DNA from: Anseranas semipalmata
Lineage: Eukaryota; Chordata; Aves; Anseriformes; Anseranatidae
Direction: 5' to 3'
NCBI GenBank assembly: GCA_013399115.1
Contig: VXAA01003831.1
Span: 1-64,000, forward strand
DNA: 64,000 nucleotides
Shown here: piece after piece, positions 1 to 13,460 of the stretch
Layout: every line of letters begins with the position of its first letter
How positions within the stretch are numbered: position 1 is the stretch's first letter
Translations under genes and position numbers: made by a program
The notes under the pieces: model-generated
Database searches by the model: none
Seen by the model: the letters and a program-made list of their open reading frames with translations, nothing else
Told to the model about the DNA's origin: nothing

Positions 1-355
1 GCTCCGGGGAGACCTCATTGTGACCTTACTTAAAGGGGGCTTATAAAAAGGATGGAGAGGGACTCTTTACTTGTGGAGATAATGGTAGGACAAGGGGCAA
101 TGGTTTTAAACTAAAAGAGGATAGATTTAGACTAGATATTGGGAAGAAATTCTTCACTGTGAGGGTGGTGAGACAGTGGAACAGGTTGCCCAGAGAAGCT
201 GTGGATGCCCCATCCCTGGAGGTGTTCAAGGCCAGGCTGGATGGGGCCCTGGCCAACCTGATCTAGTGGGTGGCATCTCTGCCTATGGCAGGGGGCTTGG
301 AACCAGATAATCTTTAAGGTCACTTCCAACCCAAGCCATTCTATGATTCTATGAT
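1..355 (+). mobile_element. CR1 LINE, 3' end fragment
   Basis: Non-LTR retrotransposon 3' end, cut by the window edge. It reads through the usual CR1 tail region (gaagaaattcttcactg, cccagagaagctgtggatg, ccctggaggtgttcaag) and ends in two copies of attctatgat, the short tail repeat of CR1. No coding capacity remains. Confidence 0.93.
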
Positions 356-1649
356 AATCCTTTGAAAAGCTGTGATTTCACCTATTATTTAGAAATCTAT
401 AGCTAATTTCCTAGAAATTGCATCCTTCCCACACATGTTCCAGGTGGAAGCTGCAGAGGGCAGAGCAAGACTTAGGTTTTACCGGGGCAAAACAAAAAGA
501 AACCAACAGTTGTAGCTGGAGAGTCCAGTTCAGGGAAAGGATTTCAGGGCAGGGGGTGTGTAGGGGGCAGTGGGCCCCCAGGAGGGACATGGGAGGGTAG
601 AGCAGGAAAGATGACTGGCCAGAACAAGCCTGCGAAGGGACATTTGGACCTGGCAGAAGACTGGAGTAATGGAAAGGAAAGTGGAAATGGGCATAGTTGG
701 GGAACATTTCCTGAAGAGGAGGAAACAAGAATGGTTAGAAGAAATAAAAGATGGGAAGCCCGAAAGCTAAGAATGGCCACATGAAGAGGCTGCGCTATCC
801 TGTCCCACCAGACAACTGTTGTGTTTTCTTGCAAGCAACAAAACATTAACTGAATCACTACTTTTGTTTGCCAAGATGTTAGAAATACCCATTGACCTTA
901 TCTCAATAAATTTAAGAGGAACACCCCTGTATCAGTAGGATGGAAAACCACCCACTAGAACTGCATTCAAACATGTGCTTCAAATCCTATACAAATTTAA
1001 GGTCTTACCTTTCTCTTCACTTTGCCTCAAAAATTTTCCTCCCATCACCTGTATTTTCTGTGGAGCTCCAAAGCTGTCTTTACCTAGCGTCTCTGAGGTA
1101 CAAAGACTCCCTTTCTCCCTTACCTGTCATTGTCTTTTCTAGAATTATAAAAATAGCAGAGGGGAGCACTGTCCCGCTGTGAGTGTGTGTGCCAAAACAG
1201 CTTATGACTAATTCAGCCCTAAGCACTCTGTACATTACATTTCTTTATAGACTCTCACCTGTAATGTATTAAACAAGCAGCAGATCCAGTTATAAGAGAA
1301 CAGTGCAGCCACCCAGTTGACCAATGAGCCATAAATGTATTATTAGTCTTGGGGACTGAGAAGAAAGAACTAGGGCTGTTACTGCTGGATGGTGAAGTGA
1401 CCCACGGCAGTGTATACGATCAGTTTTGTACTGCTCAGCCCTGGTGCTTTCACCGAACATCCAAAGCAGTAGTATCTGTTTCTAGGTAGAGCATCTGGGA
1501 CTTGCAGTTTGGGTCTATGTGGTTGAGGTTGGTCAGAGGGAGAATATTTGAGATAGTGAGGGAAGTAGCTAGTGGTTTGGATAGAGTGGGGGTACTGTGG
1601 ATCTATGGCAGGGAGTGACGTCTATAAATTAGACCCTGCTTGGGAAGGG
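356..1649. other. Unannotated intergenic stretch
   Basis: Unique sequence with no gene, RNA or repeat that I can recognise. Open frames here are short and lack protein-like character. Confidence 0.6.
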
Positions 1650-3840
1650 TCACAGAATCACAGTCACAGAGTGGTTGAGGTTGGAAGGGACCTCTGGAGA
1701 TCATCTAGTCCAACACCCCTGCTCAAGTAGGGTCACCTAAACCACATTGCACAGGATCAGGTCCAGGCAGGTTTTGAATATCTCCAGAGAAGGAGACTCC
1801 ACAGCCTCTCTGGACAACATGTTCCAGTGCTCTGTCACACTCACAGCAAAGAAGTTTTTCCTCATATTCAGGTGGATCTTCCTGTGTTTCAGTTTGTGCC
1901 CATAGCTTCTTACCTTGTCACTGTGCACCACTGAAAAGAGTCCAGCCCCATCCTCTTGACACCCTCCTCTATCATATGCTAGTTCATGGGGTTAATCCTC
2001 TGAAGATGCAGGACTCAGCAAATTTCCTTTGTTGAACTTCATGAGGTTCCTCTCTGCCCAACTCTCCATCTTGTCCAGGTCCCTCTGAATGGCAGCACAG
2101 CCCTCTGGTGTATCAACCACTCCTCCCAGTTTTGTGTCACCAGCAAACTTGCTGAGGATGCACTCTATTCTATCACCCAGGTCATTGATGAATAAGTTGA
2201 ACAGGACTGGACCCAGTACTGACCCGTGGGGACACCGCTAGCTACAGGGCTCCAACCAGACTGCACCACTAATCACAAACCTCTGAGCTCTGCCAGTTCT
2301 CAATCCAGTTCACTGTCCACTCATCTAACCCACACTTCCTGAGCTTACCTACGAGTTTGTTATGGGAGACAGTGTTGAAAGCCTTGCTGAAGTCAAGGTA
2401 GAAAACACCCACTGCTCTCCCCTCATCTACCCAGCCAGTCATCCCATTATAGAGAGCTATCAGATTGGTTAAACATGTTTTCCTCTTGGTGAATCCATGC
2501 TGACTGTTCCTGATCACCACCTTTTCCTCCATGTGCTTGGAGATGATCTCCAGGATGAGATGTTCCATCACCTTTCCAGGGATGGAGGTGAGGCTGACTG
2601 GCCTGTAGTTTCCTGGGTCCTCCTTCTTGCCCTTTTTGAAGACTGGGGTGACATGGGCTTTCTTCCAGTCCTCAGGCACCTCTCCTGTTCTCCGTGACTT
2701 TTCAAAGATGATGGAGAGTGGGCTAGCAATAACATCTACCAGATCCCTCAGCACTTGTGGATGCATCCCATCAGGGCCCATGGATCTGTGGGTGTCAAGT
2801 TTGCCTAAATGATCTCTAATTTGATCTCCCTCGACCAAGGGAAAGTCCTCCTTTTTCCAGACTTTGTCTCTTATCTGTAGGGTCTGGGGTTCCTTAGGGC
2901 TGGCTTTAGCAGTGAAGACTGAAGCAAAGAAGGCATTCAGTAACTCTTCCTTCTCTGTGTCCTTTGTCACCAGGGCACTCGCCCCATTCAGCAGCGGGCC
3001 CAGATTTTCCTTAGTCTTCCTTCTGCTATTGATACATTTGAAAAAGCCCTTCTTGTTGTCCTTGACACCCCTTGCCAGATTTAACTCCAAATGGGCCTTG
3101 GCCTTCCTCATCACATCCCTGCATCCTCTGACAATGTTCCTATATTCCTCCCAATTGACCTGTCCATTTTTCCACATTCTGTGTACTTCCTTCTTCTGTT
3201 CAAGTTTTTCCAGGAGCTACTTGCTCATCCATGCAGGTCTCCTGCCCCCATTGTTTGACTTCTCACTCATAGGGATGCACTGATCTTGAGCTTGGAGGAA
3301 GTGATGCTTGAATATTAACCAGTTATCTTGGACTGCCCCCCCATACCTCACATCCCCTTCTAGGGCCCTAACCCATGGGATTCCTCCAAGTAGGTCCCTG
3401 AAGGGGCCAAAGTTTGCTCTCCTGAAGTCCATGGTTGCAATCTTTCTTATTATCCTGCTTCCTCCACACAGGATCCTGAACTCCACCATCTCATGGTCAC
3501 CGCAGCCAAGGCTGCCCCCAACCTTCACATCTCCAACTAGTCCTTCTTTGTTTGTTAGTACAAAGTCCAGCAGCACACCTCCTCCACCACCTGTGTCAAA
3601 AAGTTATCGTCAATGCTCTGCAGGAACCTCCTGGACCATTTGTGCTTAGCTGTGTTGTCTTTCCAGCAAATATCAGGGTGGTTGAAGTCCTCCATGAGAA
3701 CCAGGGCCTGTGATCATAAGTCTACTTCCAGCTGCCTGTAGTAAACCTCATTGACTTCCTCTTCTTGATCAGGTGGCCTGTAGTAAACACTCACAACAAT
3801 ATCACCCACAAGAGTGTCACAAACACCTACAACAGGGTGC
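1650..3840 (-). mobile_element. CR1 LINE, 5'-truncated, with broken ORF2
   Basis: Runs from the CR1 3' end (tcacagaat... ggttggaagggacctctgg) back through reverse transcriptase and the end of the endonuclease domain, then stops near 3,840. The longest open piece (2,269-3,177) carries reverse transcriptase motifs such as VTPVFKKGKKEDPGNYRPVS and VFYLDFSKAFNTVSHNKL. A second piece (3,217-3,576) includes the GCGDHEMVEF end of the endonuclease. The active site reads FAGD where an active element has F/Y-A-D-D. Stops and frameshifts split the reading frame. Compared with the copy at 5,014, about 400 nt are missing around 1,960-1,980. Confidence 0.94.
2269..3177 (-). pseudogene. CR1 ORF2 reverse transcriptase remnant
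   Basis: A 302-codon open stretch inside the CR1 copy, covering the linker after the endonuclease and the first reverse transcriptase motifs (NYRPVSLTSIPGKVMEHLI; YLDFSKAFNTV). The catalytic motif lies further on in another frame and is altered. It is a dead fragment, not a host gene. Confidence 0.9.
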
Positions 3841-5013
3841 TGAGGGATGGGAAAATAGGGAGGGCATAGGAGCACAGAAAGCGAGAGGGGGCTGAAATGA
3901 GCAGGGAGGTCTGGTTTTGGCACTCAGAGGACATATACCCATACCGTGTGTTGCATTTCTTACTGAGATTTCCCAAACACAACAGTGTGTGCATTTGTCA
4001 CACAGTCCAGTATTGGACCACTGACTGGACAGATCACACATAGTAAATATGATTCTTTCCAGAAACATATACATCTTTGGGTTTTTCAGCTCCATGTCAG
4101 CTGTTGCTGCTTCTGTGCAGTGATGCAGAAATCACAGATAAACATGCATTAAGAAAGCACAAAAGATAAACAGTGTCCACCTCAGCATTGTTGAAAGAGG
4201 AAATAGTTTATGTGGCAACATTTAACTAGTTGTCTTCGCATGAAGTGTCTGATATACTCAATTGGTTTTGGTCATTGAAGAGATTTTCTTATCTTAATAA
4301 AACACATTTGTGCCATCAGACAGCCATAGAATGTAGTATTAAGAAAGCCTCATTCCACTACTTTAATTATTCATCTGGCATGTGAAACCCTATTTCTACT
4401 ACTAATAACTGCATTTACAAAATATTGGTTTAAAGGCAGTGGTACTTAGCATAATATTAATTATACTGCACTGCCAAGCATGCAGGGCAGTGTTCATATA
4501 AGCAGCTAGATGAGCAACAAAGCATAACCATAAAAGGAAAATATTCCATAGAATTGACATAACACATCTCCCTTATGACAGAATTTCCAGCATAATTACA
4601 TAGCAGGAAGAAAAGCAGAAATCCTGTGTGATAGGTGTATACCTCTCTGCTTTTGGTCCAGTGTTAGCCCAGCTTTTACAATGTGCCTCAGGAGATATTA
4701 CTTGAGCTCATTTCAAGTAGTTATCCAAATAGCTACAACTTTTATTTTACTGGTAAGTGTCACTTGCATTGTATTGGAGAGCTGCAGATGTAGAACAAGA
4801 GCAGTCTGGGGAGTAGTCACTCTGAGGGAGTCAGTTTGCCCTTTGTGGTATAGGAAGTTCCTGTAGGTTTTGAAGCAATTAGTAGTAAAAGAGCTTTTGC
4901 TTTGACCGATGACACTTATACTCAGCTACTCTTGTACCAGGTGATTCCACAGATATATTTTTATATCTGGCAAGCAAATATGATTAAACATGGCAGCAAC
5001 TCTGCTGTGGAAT
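3841..5013. other. Unannotated intergenic stretch
   Basis: AT-leaning unique sequence between two CR1 copies. I see no gene or repeat. Confidence 0.6.
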
Positions 5014-6635
5014 ATCACAGAATCACAGAATGGTAGAGGTTGGAAGAGACCTCCTGAGATCATCTAGTGCAACCCCACTGCTCAAGTATGGTGAGGTAGA
5101 GAAGGTTGCCCAGGACCATGTCCAGTCAGGTTTTAAATATCTCCACAGATGAAGATTCCACAGCCACTCCGGGCAACCTGTTCCTATGTTTGACTACCCT
5201 CACAGTAAATTTTTTTTCTTACATTCAGACTGAATTTCATGGTTTTTGATTTCTGCCCATTGCTGCTTGTCCTATCACTGGGCACCACGTAAAAGAGTCT
5301 GGCTATTTCTTCTCCATTCCCTCCCTTCAAGTATTTATATACATTGATGAGATCCCCCCTGAGCCTTATTTTCTCAAGCCTAAGCAGTCACTGCTCTCTC
5401 ATCCTCTCCTAGTATGACATGCTAAACGCTCCAACATCTTTGTGGCCCAGTGCTAGACATGCTCCAGTAAGTCCGTGTTTTCCTCTAGCCCAGAACTAGA
5501 TGCAGCACTCTATATGTGGCCTCACCAGCAGTGAGCAGAGAGGAAGGATTATCTCCATCAATATGCTGGCAATGCTTTTGCTAATGCCATCTTGTTGGCC
5601 TTCACCACGCGGGCATATTGCTGGCTCATGTTCAGTTTGTTGACAACCGGGTCCTTTTCTGAAAAGCTGCTCTGCAGCTGGTCAGTCCCTGTCATATACT
5701 GGTGCACGGGGTTACTCCTCTGAAGATTCAGGACTCAGCATATTCCCTTTGTTGAACTTCATGAGGTCCCTATTTGCCCAGTTCTCCAGCCTATTCAGGT
5801 CCCTCTGAATGGCAGCACAGCCCTCTGGTGTATCTGCCGCTCCTCCCAGTTTTGTGTTGCCCACAAACTCACTGAGGGTGGACTCTGCCCCAGTGTTCAG
5901 GTCATTAATGAAAATGTTGAACAGTACTGGTGTCAGTATTGACCACCGGCGCATACCTCAAGCGATTTGCTTCCAACTGGACTTGGTGCCACTGACTGTA
6001 ATCCTCTGGGCCTGGTTGTACAGACAGTTTTCAATCTAACCTACTGCATAGTTATTTAACCTCTACTTGGTCAATATATCTATGGGGACATTTTGGGAGA
6101 CAGTGTCAAAAGTCTTACTAAAGTCAAGGTAAACAACGTCCACCACTCTCTCCTCACTTGTGAAGCAAGTCACTTCATTGGAGAAGGCTATCAGGTTGGT
6201 TAAGCTTAATTTCTTATTTGTAAATCCTTGCTGATTAATCCTGATCACCTTTATGTAGTTCACATGTCTGGAAATGCTTTCTAGGATTAGTTGCTCCATC
6301 ACCTTCCTACAGATTGAGGTGAGGCTGACCAGGCTGTATTTCCACATATCCTTCCTCTTGCTCTTCTTGAACATAGGAGACATAAGAGATACATTTGCTT
6401 CTTTCCCATCCTCAGGAACATCCCCCAGTCACCATGACCAGGCAAAGATAATCAACTGTGGCCATGCAATGACATCAGTCAGCTCTCTCAGCACTTGTGG
6501 GTGCAATCTATCAGGCCCCATGGACTTAAGTATGCCCAGTTTAAGTGCTCAGTAATGTGGTTCTCCTTCACCAAGGGTAAGTCTTCCTTGTTCCAGACTT
6601 TGTGTCTGGTCTCAGGGGCCTGGGATATTCTAATA
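5014..6635 (-). mobile_element. CR1 LINE, 5'-truncated
   Basis: Same subfamily as the 1,650-3,840 copy, judged by the shared stretch with the words tcctctgaaga, aggactcagca and ctttgttgaacttcatgagg. It keeps the ~400 nt 3' segment that the first copy lacks (5,320-5,700). Two open remnants encode pieces of reverse transcriptase (5,712-5,954: LTPVLFNIFINDLN, SEFVGNTKLGG; 6,063-6,383: VYLDFSKTFDTVS). The active site reads FVGN and is inactive. The 5' break is near 6,635. Confidence 0.92.
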
Positions 6636-9600
6636 TTATTCATTATTATATATATATAAATAAAGAAATATAGAATATTTACTTATTTTAAACATTGGTT
6701 AGATCCTCAAAGGTATATAGGTGTTTAAATTTTATTCAAAAGATCCACTTTTAGCTAATTTAGGCAATGCTATGTTTGATACTCACAGGTTATTCAGAGT
6801 GCCTAAATGAAGTGCCCGTCCCTTTCCTCTGGCCTGCAAGCAGCTTCCATGTCTCTAAATTGGTAATTTGGTATACTCTCATGTTGATTAGGGAGTCGCC
6901 AAGAGCTGGCTTGCCACAAACCTTAAGGAAGATTCAAGGAAGGGGCCTAAGGAGATGGGTAGGCTCTGAGAGGTAAGACCTGAGTGATGCTGCACTGGGA
7001 AAACAGTGAGACCATTTTTTCAACCATTTGATAGGGGGGAAAAAAAAAAAACAAACGATTTTTTGTTGTTGCTGTTGCTGGAATCAGCTTTGCTTTCCTT
7101 CATTTGTTTTCACGGTGCTAGGTTCAGATCTCTTTATTCACACAGCGGTCTCAGCACCCTGTGGGTCAGGGGCATTCTGGCTGGGAAGTACGCACTGATA
7201 CAGCCTAGCATTCCAGAAACTCATGTGCTTCAGCCATGTACCAACAGGCGCTTTTGTGAAAATGAAAATTTTGAGTCCATTAGTCTGGCATTTCATAGCA
7301 ACAAATCCAAAAGCATTTTTTAATCTTATGAAACTATTTTCCTATCCTGCAGCCTGAGCTGCAGAGCAACAATGTACACCCTTCCACAGCCCCACTGATT
7401 TCAACTGAGGTGATCTAAGGCACTACAATCAGCTCATATAAATCAAATAGCAAGATCAAAGCCAGTGCTAGAAAGACTCAAGTTATCAATTATGATGGAG
7501 TATAATAAATGGAAGACCCAGCAACTTTTCATTTTATACCATACATGTAATTGCTGGGACCCAGTCACATGACACTATCAAAAAGTGATGTGGCTGTTCT
7601 GAAAAGCGTGGCTATTTGTTTATTTTTCCCCCTAGTGAGTTGTCATGTCTTTCTAAAGCCCTAAGCTTCTTCCTGAGATGTTTTCTTCTTCTCCCAACAT
7701 AACAAGTAGTTTGTTTGTGGGCTGCCCTTCTAATTAGAAAAACAAGCCACAGATGGTCCTGATGGAGATCTAAATTCCATAACTAAGCCTCTGCTCACAG
7801 GAAAGATACCCCACTGGAGAAGACCAAAGAAGAACTGTGCCACATCTCAGCTGTTTATGAGCAGGCCTTCAATCACTCCTGTGCTGTGGGACCAGATGTG
7901 ATAACAATACTACAAGTAGGCTGCTGCTGTTCTCTGTAGTATTTTGTGGTTGCGTTCCTGAGGTCCTCCCTTGTGACTTATGACTCTTAAATCTGTGCAT
8001 GGCCTGACTCTACCCTGGGCCACACTAAGTTTTCCTCACAGCACTGGGATGCGCCTCATCCCAGAAACACCCCAATTCTTTTTATTATTATCATTATTAT
8101 TATTATTATTTTATTTATTTTTTGGTTACTTACAGTGCGAGTTACTGTTAATATGTGTTTTTTGCAAGATGGCTGTCAATTAATCTTGAATTCTGAGATG
8201 CCTGGTCAGTTTGATGTGCATTATAGTCATTTAAAAGAAAAAATGTCAGTGGCAAATTCAGGCCTAAAAAGAACATATGTTTAACACAGATGGTATGTAT
8301 TCAAACACTTGTACAGTTGAATCTACTTTTAGAGGCTACAAATATAGCCACCTTTTACATATACTGTAAGAAAATCAGATTCCCAGATTTCCATTTGCAC
8401 ATCAAAACACTTATATTATAGCCAGGCGTCATGCATACGATGAAATTGCTGTGTTTAAAAACAAAACCAGATTGCTATAATAGGATCCCATTGTGTCTGT
8501 GAAATTAATCTGTCTTAATACTAAGGAATAGCATCTGGTTTTAATGGAACAAAAATACCTCAGCCAGTATAGCAAATAACACTGTAAAGGTTCTGAACTT
8601 TCCATAGAAGGGATCCCTTAGTAAAGGTGACATAGGCTTCCCATGCTTGCACATTGAAGACAATGATTCAAACATTTCTAAACAGAGAGTAATTGGATTG
8701 GCTTCGCATTGAAAAAATTAAATGTTTAAAAATATGTATACATATATAAAGGCAACTTTAAATTAAAGTTGCAAACATGAAGTGCTAAAGAAACAAGGCA
8801 CAGCAAACTAAACTTTGAAAGAATGTCTCCTCTGCTTTCTTTTTTATACCTTTTACCAGAGCTTTTTATAAAACTGTGCCATAGGTCCTTGATAAGACAT
8901 AATATTGTTTGTTTTGAGCATTATCATAGACGCATGTCTTGGAACATATTTGTAACCCTAGGATGAAATTAGTTCTCATCTGACCACAGTCCATACCATC
9001 TTCAGAAGAAAGGTTACATCACTATGCACAGTAACTGGCTACTGAGTTTGACAGACTTGTTAATAGGATGCCAGATTAAAAGGCTGTTCAGAACATTTAC
9101 AGTAGGCTTTTGCTAAGATCTGTTTACCTGGTTTCCTATATAGGAAACCTGATAACCACACATACCATGCATGAAACTGAAGTTAAGCCCCTCAGTTGGG
9201 AAGTATGAATATTTTACAGCAACCCTGCCTATGCAAAAGCTATCACACGTAACATTACTCTTATGTGTTGTCCCACTGAAGTCAATTAGATTACTGCAAT
9301 TGTCATGCACAACTGTTTGCTGGATTGGAGGCTGCTAGTAATGGCAGCAAAAAGAAGCAGTTTTGAGGATGGAAGTCATTTTAAGGGACAGTTTATATTA
9401 AAATTGCTTGAAACCAACAAACTATGTTTATATTCTTCCATTTTAAATGAAATACACGATTGGGTTTCAAATAGACTGTACATCTTCAGAACCAGCAGCA
9501 TTTCCTACTCCAAGTGCCTGCAAAGATGTTAACGTTTTATGAGTGTGGAGTTATTTCTAAACTTTTTTGAGTGCTTGAGATATTTTGTTCTTGAAAATGG

Positions 9601-12600
9601 AAGTGAATTAAGCAATGCGTTCAAACAGGCAGTTTAAAGACATACTGAAACAATTTGTATCAAAGGGCTCACAATGAAAGGAACAGCCAGTAAGTACAAA
9701 ATACAAACCATTTAAAAATAAAGTAAATGGAGCCAACATTTTATCATCACTATTAGACAATCAGAAAGAATTTAAATGAGTGCTTCCTTTTACTACCATT
9801 GTCCGTGGTTTGACTAACCTCCCCTGTGACATTGGCTTTATCAGCCCTTCTCTCCTTTCTCTTCTCCTATCCCCAAGACTTTTCCTCCAGAGTGAAATGT
9901 TATGAGTTGTGCCACATAGGCACACTTATCCTGGAACTGGTTTACCCCAGCCTTCTCACAAGCAGTATAAATTAAATTGGAAAAAGGTCCCAGAATAAAA
10001 CGTTCACACCAGTATGACATCATTCAGACAAAGTTGCACCACTAACTACACCAAAAATATTTTTCCCCTGTGTAGACCAGACCTGACTCCTGTCGATTCT
10101 TCTGGAACCAGTTACCTAGGTAGGGTTTCATTCACCTACTTTTAGATTTTTAGCAGTCAGATATCAAAGCGCAAGTTATTCAGTTTTAACACCCTTAGCA
10201 GTTAATAAAGACGTATATTGTGGAGAGTACTTGTGTGTATACCCTAGTATCATCTTGAGTATGATTTTCAAATGACACAGCTCACCTTCATCAAGAGCCT
10301 GATCATATGTACACCTGTGAGGGAGGTGATGATGACTAACTTGGAATTAGTGTCTGTTTAGGAAATTATATCAGGTTTAAAGTAACTAAATTTAAGAGAG
10401 TCTGGAGATCATCCTAGAAGCTCCTTCTAAAACAGGCATCTAGGACTCATTTCAGTTAGTTCAGATGTACCCATAGACATAAGTGTCCATTTCAGATGCA
10501 TGCAGGTATCTGAGACATCTGTGCTGGCTGGCAGATACAACACAGACCCATTTGTCCTACTTGTTTCAGGAGGGGTAGCTGTAAGCCAGATGGCACAGCC
10601 AAGGGCATCTCAGCTGGTGTTAGACATCTATGCTTAGACAGCTGAATCATGTCGTGAGTAACTTGTCTGCTGAATTCTCTCTGGATACCATTGGCTAAAC
10701 CTCTGTTAACAGTAGTGCGAGCTTAGATAAGTGATTCATATGTGACACCTAAGTGCCATCACCACAACTTAGGCATCTTACTCTCTAACTGAATCCCACC
10801 TATCACTTTCTAAACACAGTTTAGGGTGAGATTCGGTCAGTCCTTCAATTTGATCTAATCTTGCAAATGCATATGCACACAAGAAAACTTAATCACATCA
10901 GAGCTATCATTTGAAATAAAAGAGATCATTCACATGTGTTTTCAAGATTATATTTTTTGACTCCTTAAGTCACCTTATTTGTCTGCAAAGTGCTATGTGC
11001 ATTTTGACTGCAGATCAACACCTGCAAGATTTATCTTACAAAACTGGCATTGGTGGAAAGGACCTTTAGCTGAGCAACAGCAGGTTAAAAAGAAAAATGA
11101 TATGCAATAATTGTTATTTCTATCCAGCCTTGATGTGAACGAGTGAATTTTATTCTCTTTTCTAGCAGTTGGCAGTTTCACCTTGTGACTTCATGTCTTA
11201 TATAGTTAGCAGAACAGAACGGCAGCTTTACTTGTGAAGTTATTGTAAATGTTATTCATCACAAGCTAATTTGTTGTTGTTCTGCTAAAGCGGAACTCTT
11301 GTTTCTCAAGGGCATTTACTCATTGTGATTGTGAACTGTTGCATTCACATTTTATGTTTGGTTAATCTAGTGAGCACTGTAACCTGACTTGTCCTCTTTG
11401 AGAGAGCAGAGTGATCACAACTCAGCCTCGAAGGGTGGGGTTACAGTCTGAAGTCTCTCAGAACAGAAAAATAGATGGTATTTACCCCAGTAAAATCACT
11501 GATGTTGTATCACTGAAATCTGGCTCAGTACCAAGCAGTCATGAAAGAAAGATTCCTGGTATAAAAGGAAAACCAAAACAAAACCAAGCAAAACATTCTT
11601 GCAGATAGTTCCTTGTGCATGAACATACCAATGCAAACAGAAAGAAAAAGAAAGCTTGTGAGGATGTTACAAATATATTGAGAGCTATCCTGTGATTTGA
11701 AACATACAGCAAAAACTCTCCTGTTAAGCAAAGCTATTTCCTATAGAAATTCTCAAGCCCCATTGGAATAAAACCTATAATCTTTATTCAAGAAAGAGGC
11801 CGCTGCTTAGTGATTTCATCCCTTGTATAACTACGTAAAGCTGACTTGCATCACTTTGGGTCTGCATGCTGTGTGGCTGCATGTTATAGAAGCAGGAACT
11901 GAAATGCAGGCGTGAGGCCAGAACAAACGAGCAAGCGAGCGAGACACTGCCATGGAGCAGGCAGCTACACCCAAAGCTCAGGAACCAGATCCTAACACCA
12001 GAGAATATGCTGGATGAGAGGCTCCTCCGTCCCCCTTCTATTTCAGTGGTCTGGGTTTTTTTTCTTTGTGAAGGGGTTTTTCAATCCACTTCAGCAGAAG
12101 TCACACAGCAGCAGCACATGTGCCAGTACGGGTGGCCTTGCACACACTTCCACGCTGAGAAACCGAGACTATCGGCAAGCTGTTATAGACCAGCTAGACA
12201 GGCGGGATTGTCCTCACACTCAATGAAAGCATGAAGTAACTGATTTTTAAATAACTAAGCATGCCGAGTTTACTTTAAGCTGAAATAGCTAAGAATAATA
12301 GCAGGTATTCATTTAACCTTCACTGGTTCTGAGCCCAAGGGTTTGGCGTTAAAGAAATCATAAATGTTTATGTCCTGTGACAGACATTTCAGGAGTGTCC
12401 AGACTGCACGTAGAAGTGAGCTAACTGTAGCTGCTAAAGTTTAGAAATAACCTGTGTGCTCCTCACTAATCCGTCAGAGCCAAGGGCTTGACAAAGTCTT
12501 TTTGACGGCGCGTCTGGGCTCCAGCCGGCAGCGCCACATTACACCAGCCTGCCTGTAACCTAACTGCTTTCAGCTGGCTGGCAGAAAAATCCCTCGAAAT

Positions 12601-13357
12601 TATCGTTCCCGGTGCTTTCTTCTCCCAGCTCAGGATAACAGAAGTGACAATGGATACATGATGCTAATGTGATATTTATAACCAGTTCATTAACTAATCT
12701 AAATAGCAGCCTTGTGCATGTGGTTCTTGCCCCCTTCCAGTGTGTTTCCCAGGCTGGGGCTAAAGAACTTGATTCAGGAAGGATGGGTCTGGTGTAAAGA
12801 GTAAATTCATGCCTAAACTCAGAGTTAAGCCAGGCCCAAGCACCTCCTGCCCCACACAGCTTTTCTTCAACCCACATAGTGCATATGAAGCAATTTTGGT
12901 CTCACTGGATGGTCAGACCCATGTTCAAATAGCAGTGCAGGAATATCCTCTGAATTTTGGTCTTAAATCAGCTCTTTCTTCTTATATCTCCAGGTTCACT
13001 GTGACTTGGACATCTGTTTTTCACACTGCAACCATTCCTGTTTCTGTTAAATTAGCAGGACGGAACAGTCCATCAGCATCAGCAGTCATCAGCATCATTT
13101 TGGGGTAATTTTGTACGGAGCCTGACCATCTTGTCTTTTCTAATCAGCATTTTATTATCTAGAGGTATTTTCTACCAAGCTGGATTTATTTGGCTAAATG
13201 TACGATCCTTTCCATCACACCCACTAGACTGTGTTCCACTGTCCAGCTGCACAGAACCACGGAAGTTGTACAAGGAAATGGATTCAAAGTCCAGGACCAA
13301 GTTGCACCCAGAGTTCAGTGAAATAACATGTCAAGCAAAAGCAGATTTCATTCACTG
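6636..13357. other. Long gene-free intergenic stretch
   Basis: Nearly 7 kb of mostly AT-rich unique sequence. It contains a (TTA)n tract at 8,079-8,124 and a stretch at 12,480-12,720 that could be regulatory. No exon-like or RNA-like structure stands out. Confidence 0.6.
8079..8124. repeat. (TTA)n microsatellite
   Basis: Imperfect run of tta/att units, passing into t-rich sequence. Confidence 0.85.
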
Positions 13358-13460
13358 AGTCACAGAATGGCTGAGGTGGGAAGGGACCTCTGGAGGTCAT
13401 CTGGTCCAACCCCCCTACTAAAGCAGGACCACCTAGAGCAGGTTGCCCAGGACCATGTCA
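13358..13460 (-). mobile_element. CR1 LINE, short 3' fragment
   Basis: About 100 nt with the avian CR1 3' wording (tcacagaatggctgaggtgg, aagggacctctggaggtcat, ttgcccaggaccatgtc). Confidence 0.9.

Noticed and set aside
11951..12016. Short open frame with a good start context (gccatgg) after a CpG-containing stretch
   Set aside because: Only 21 codons, no supporting gene structure nearby.
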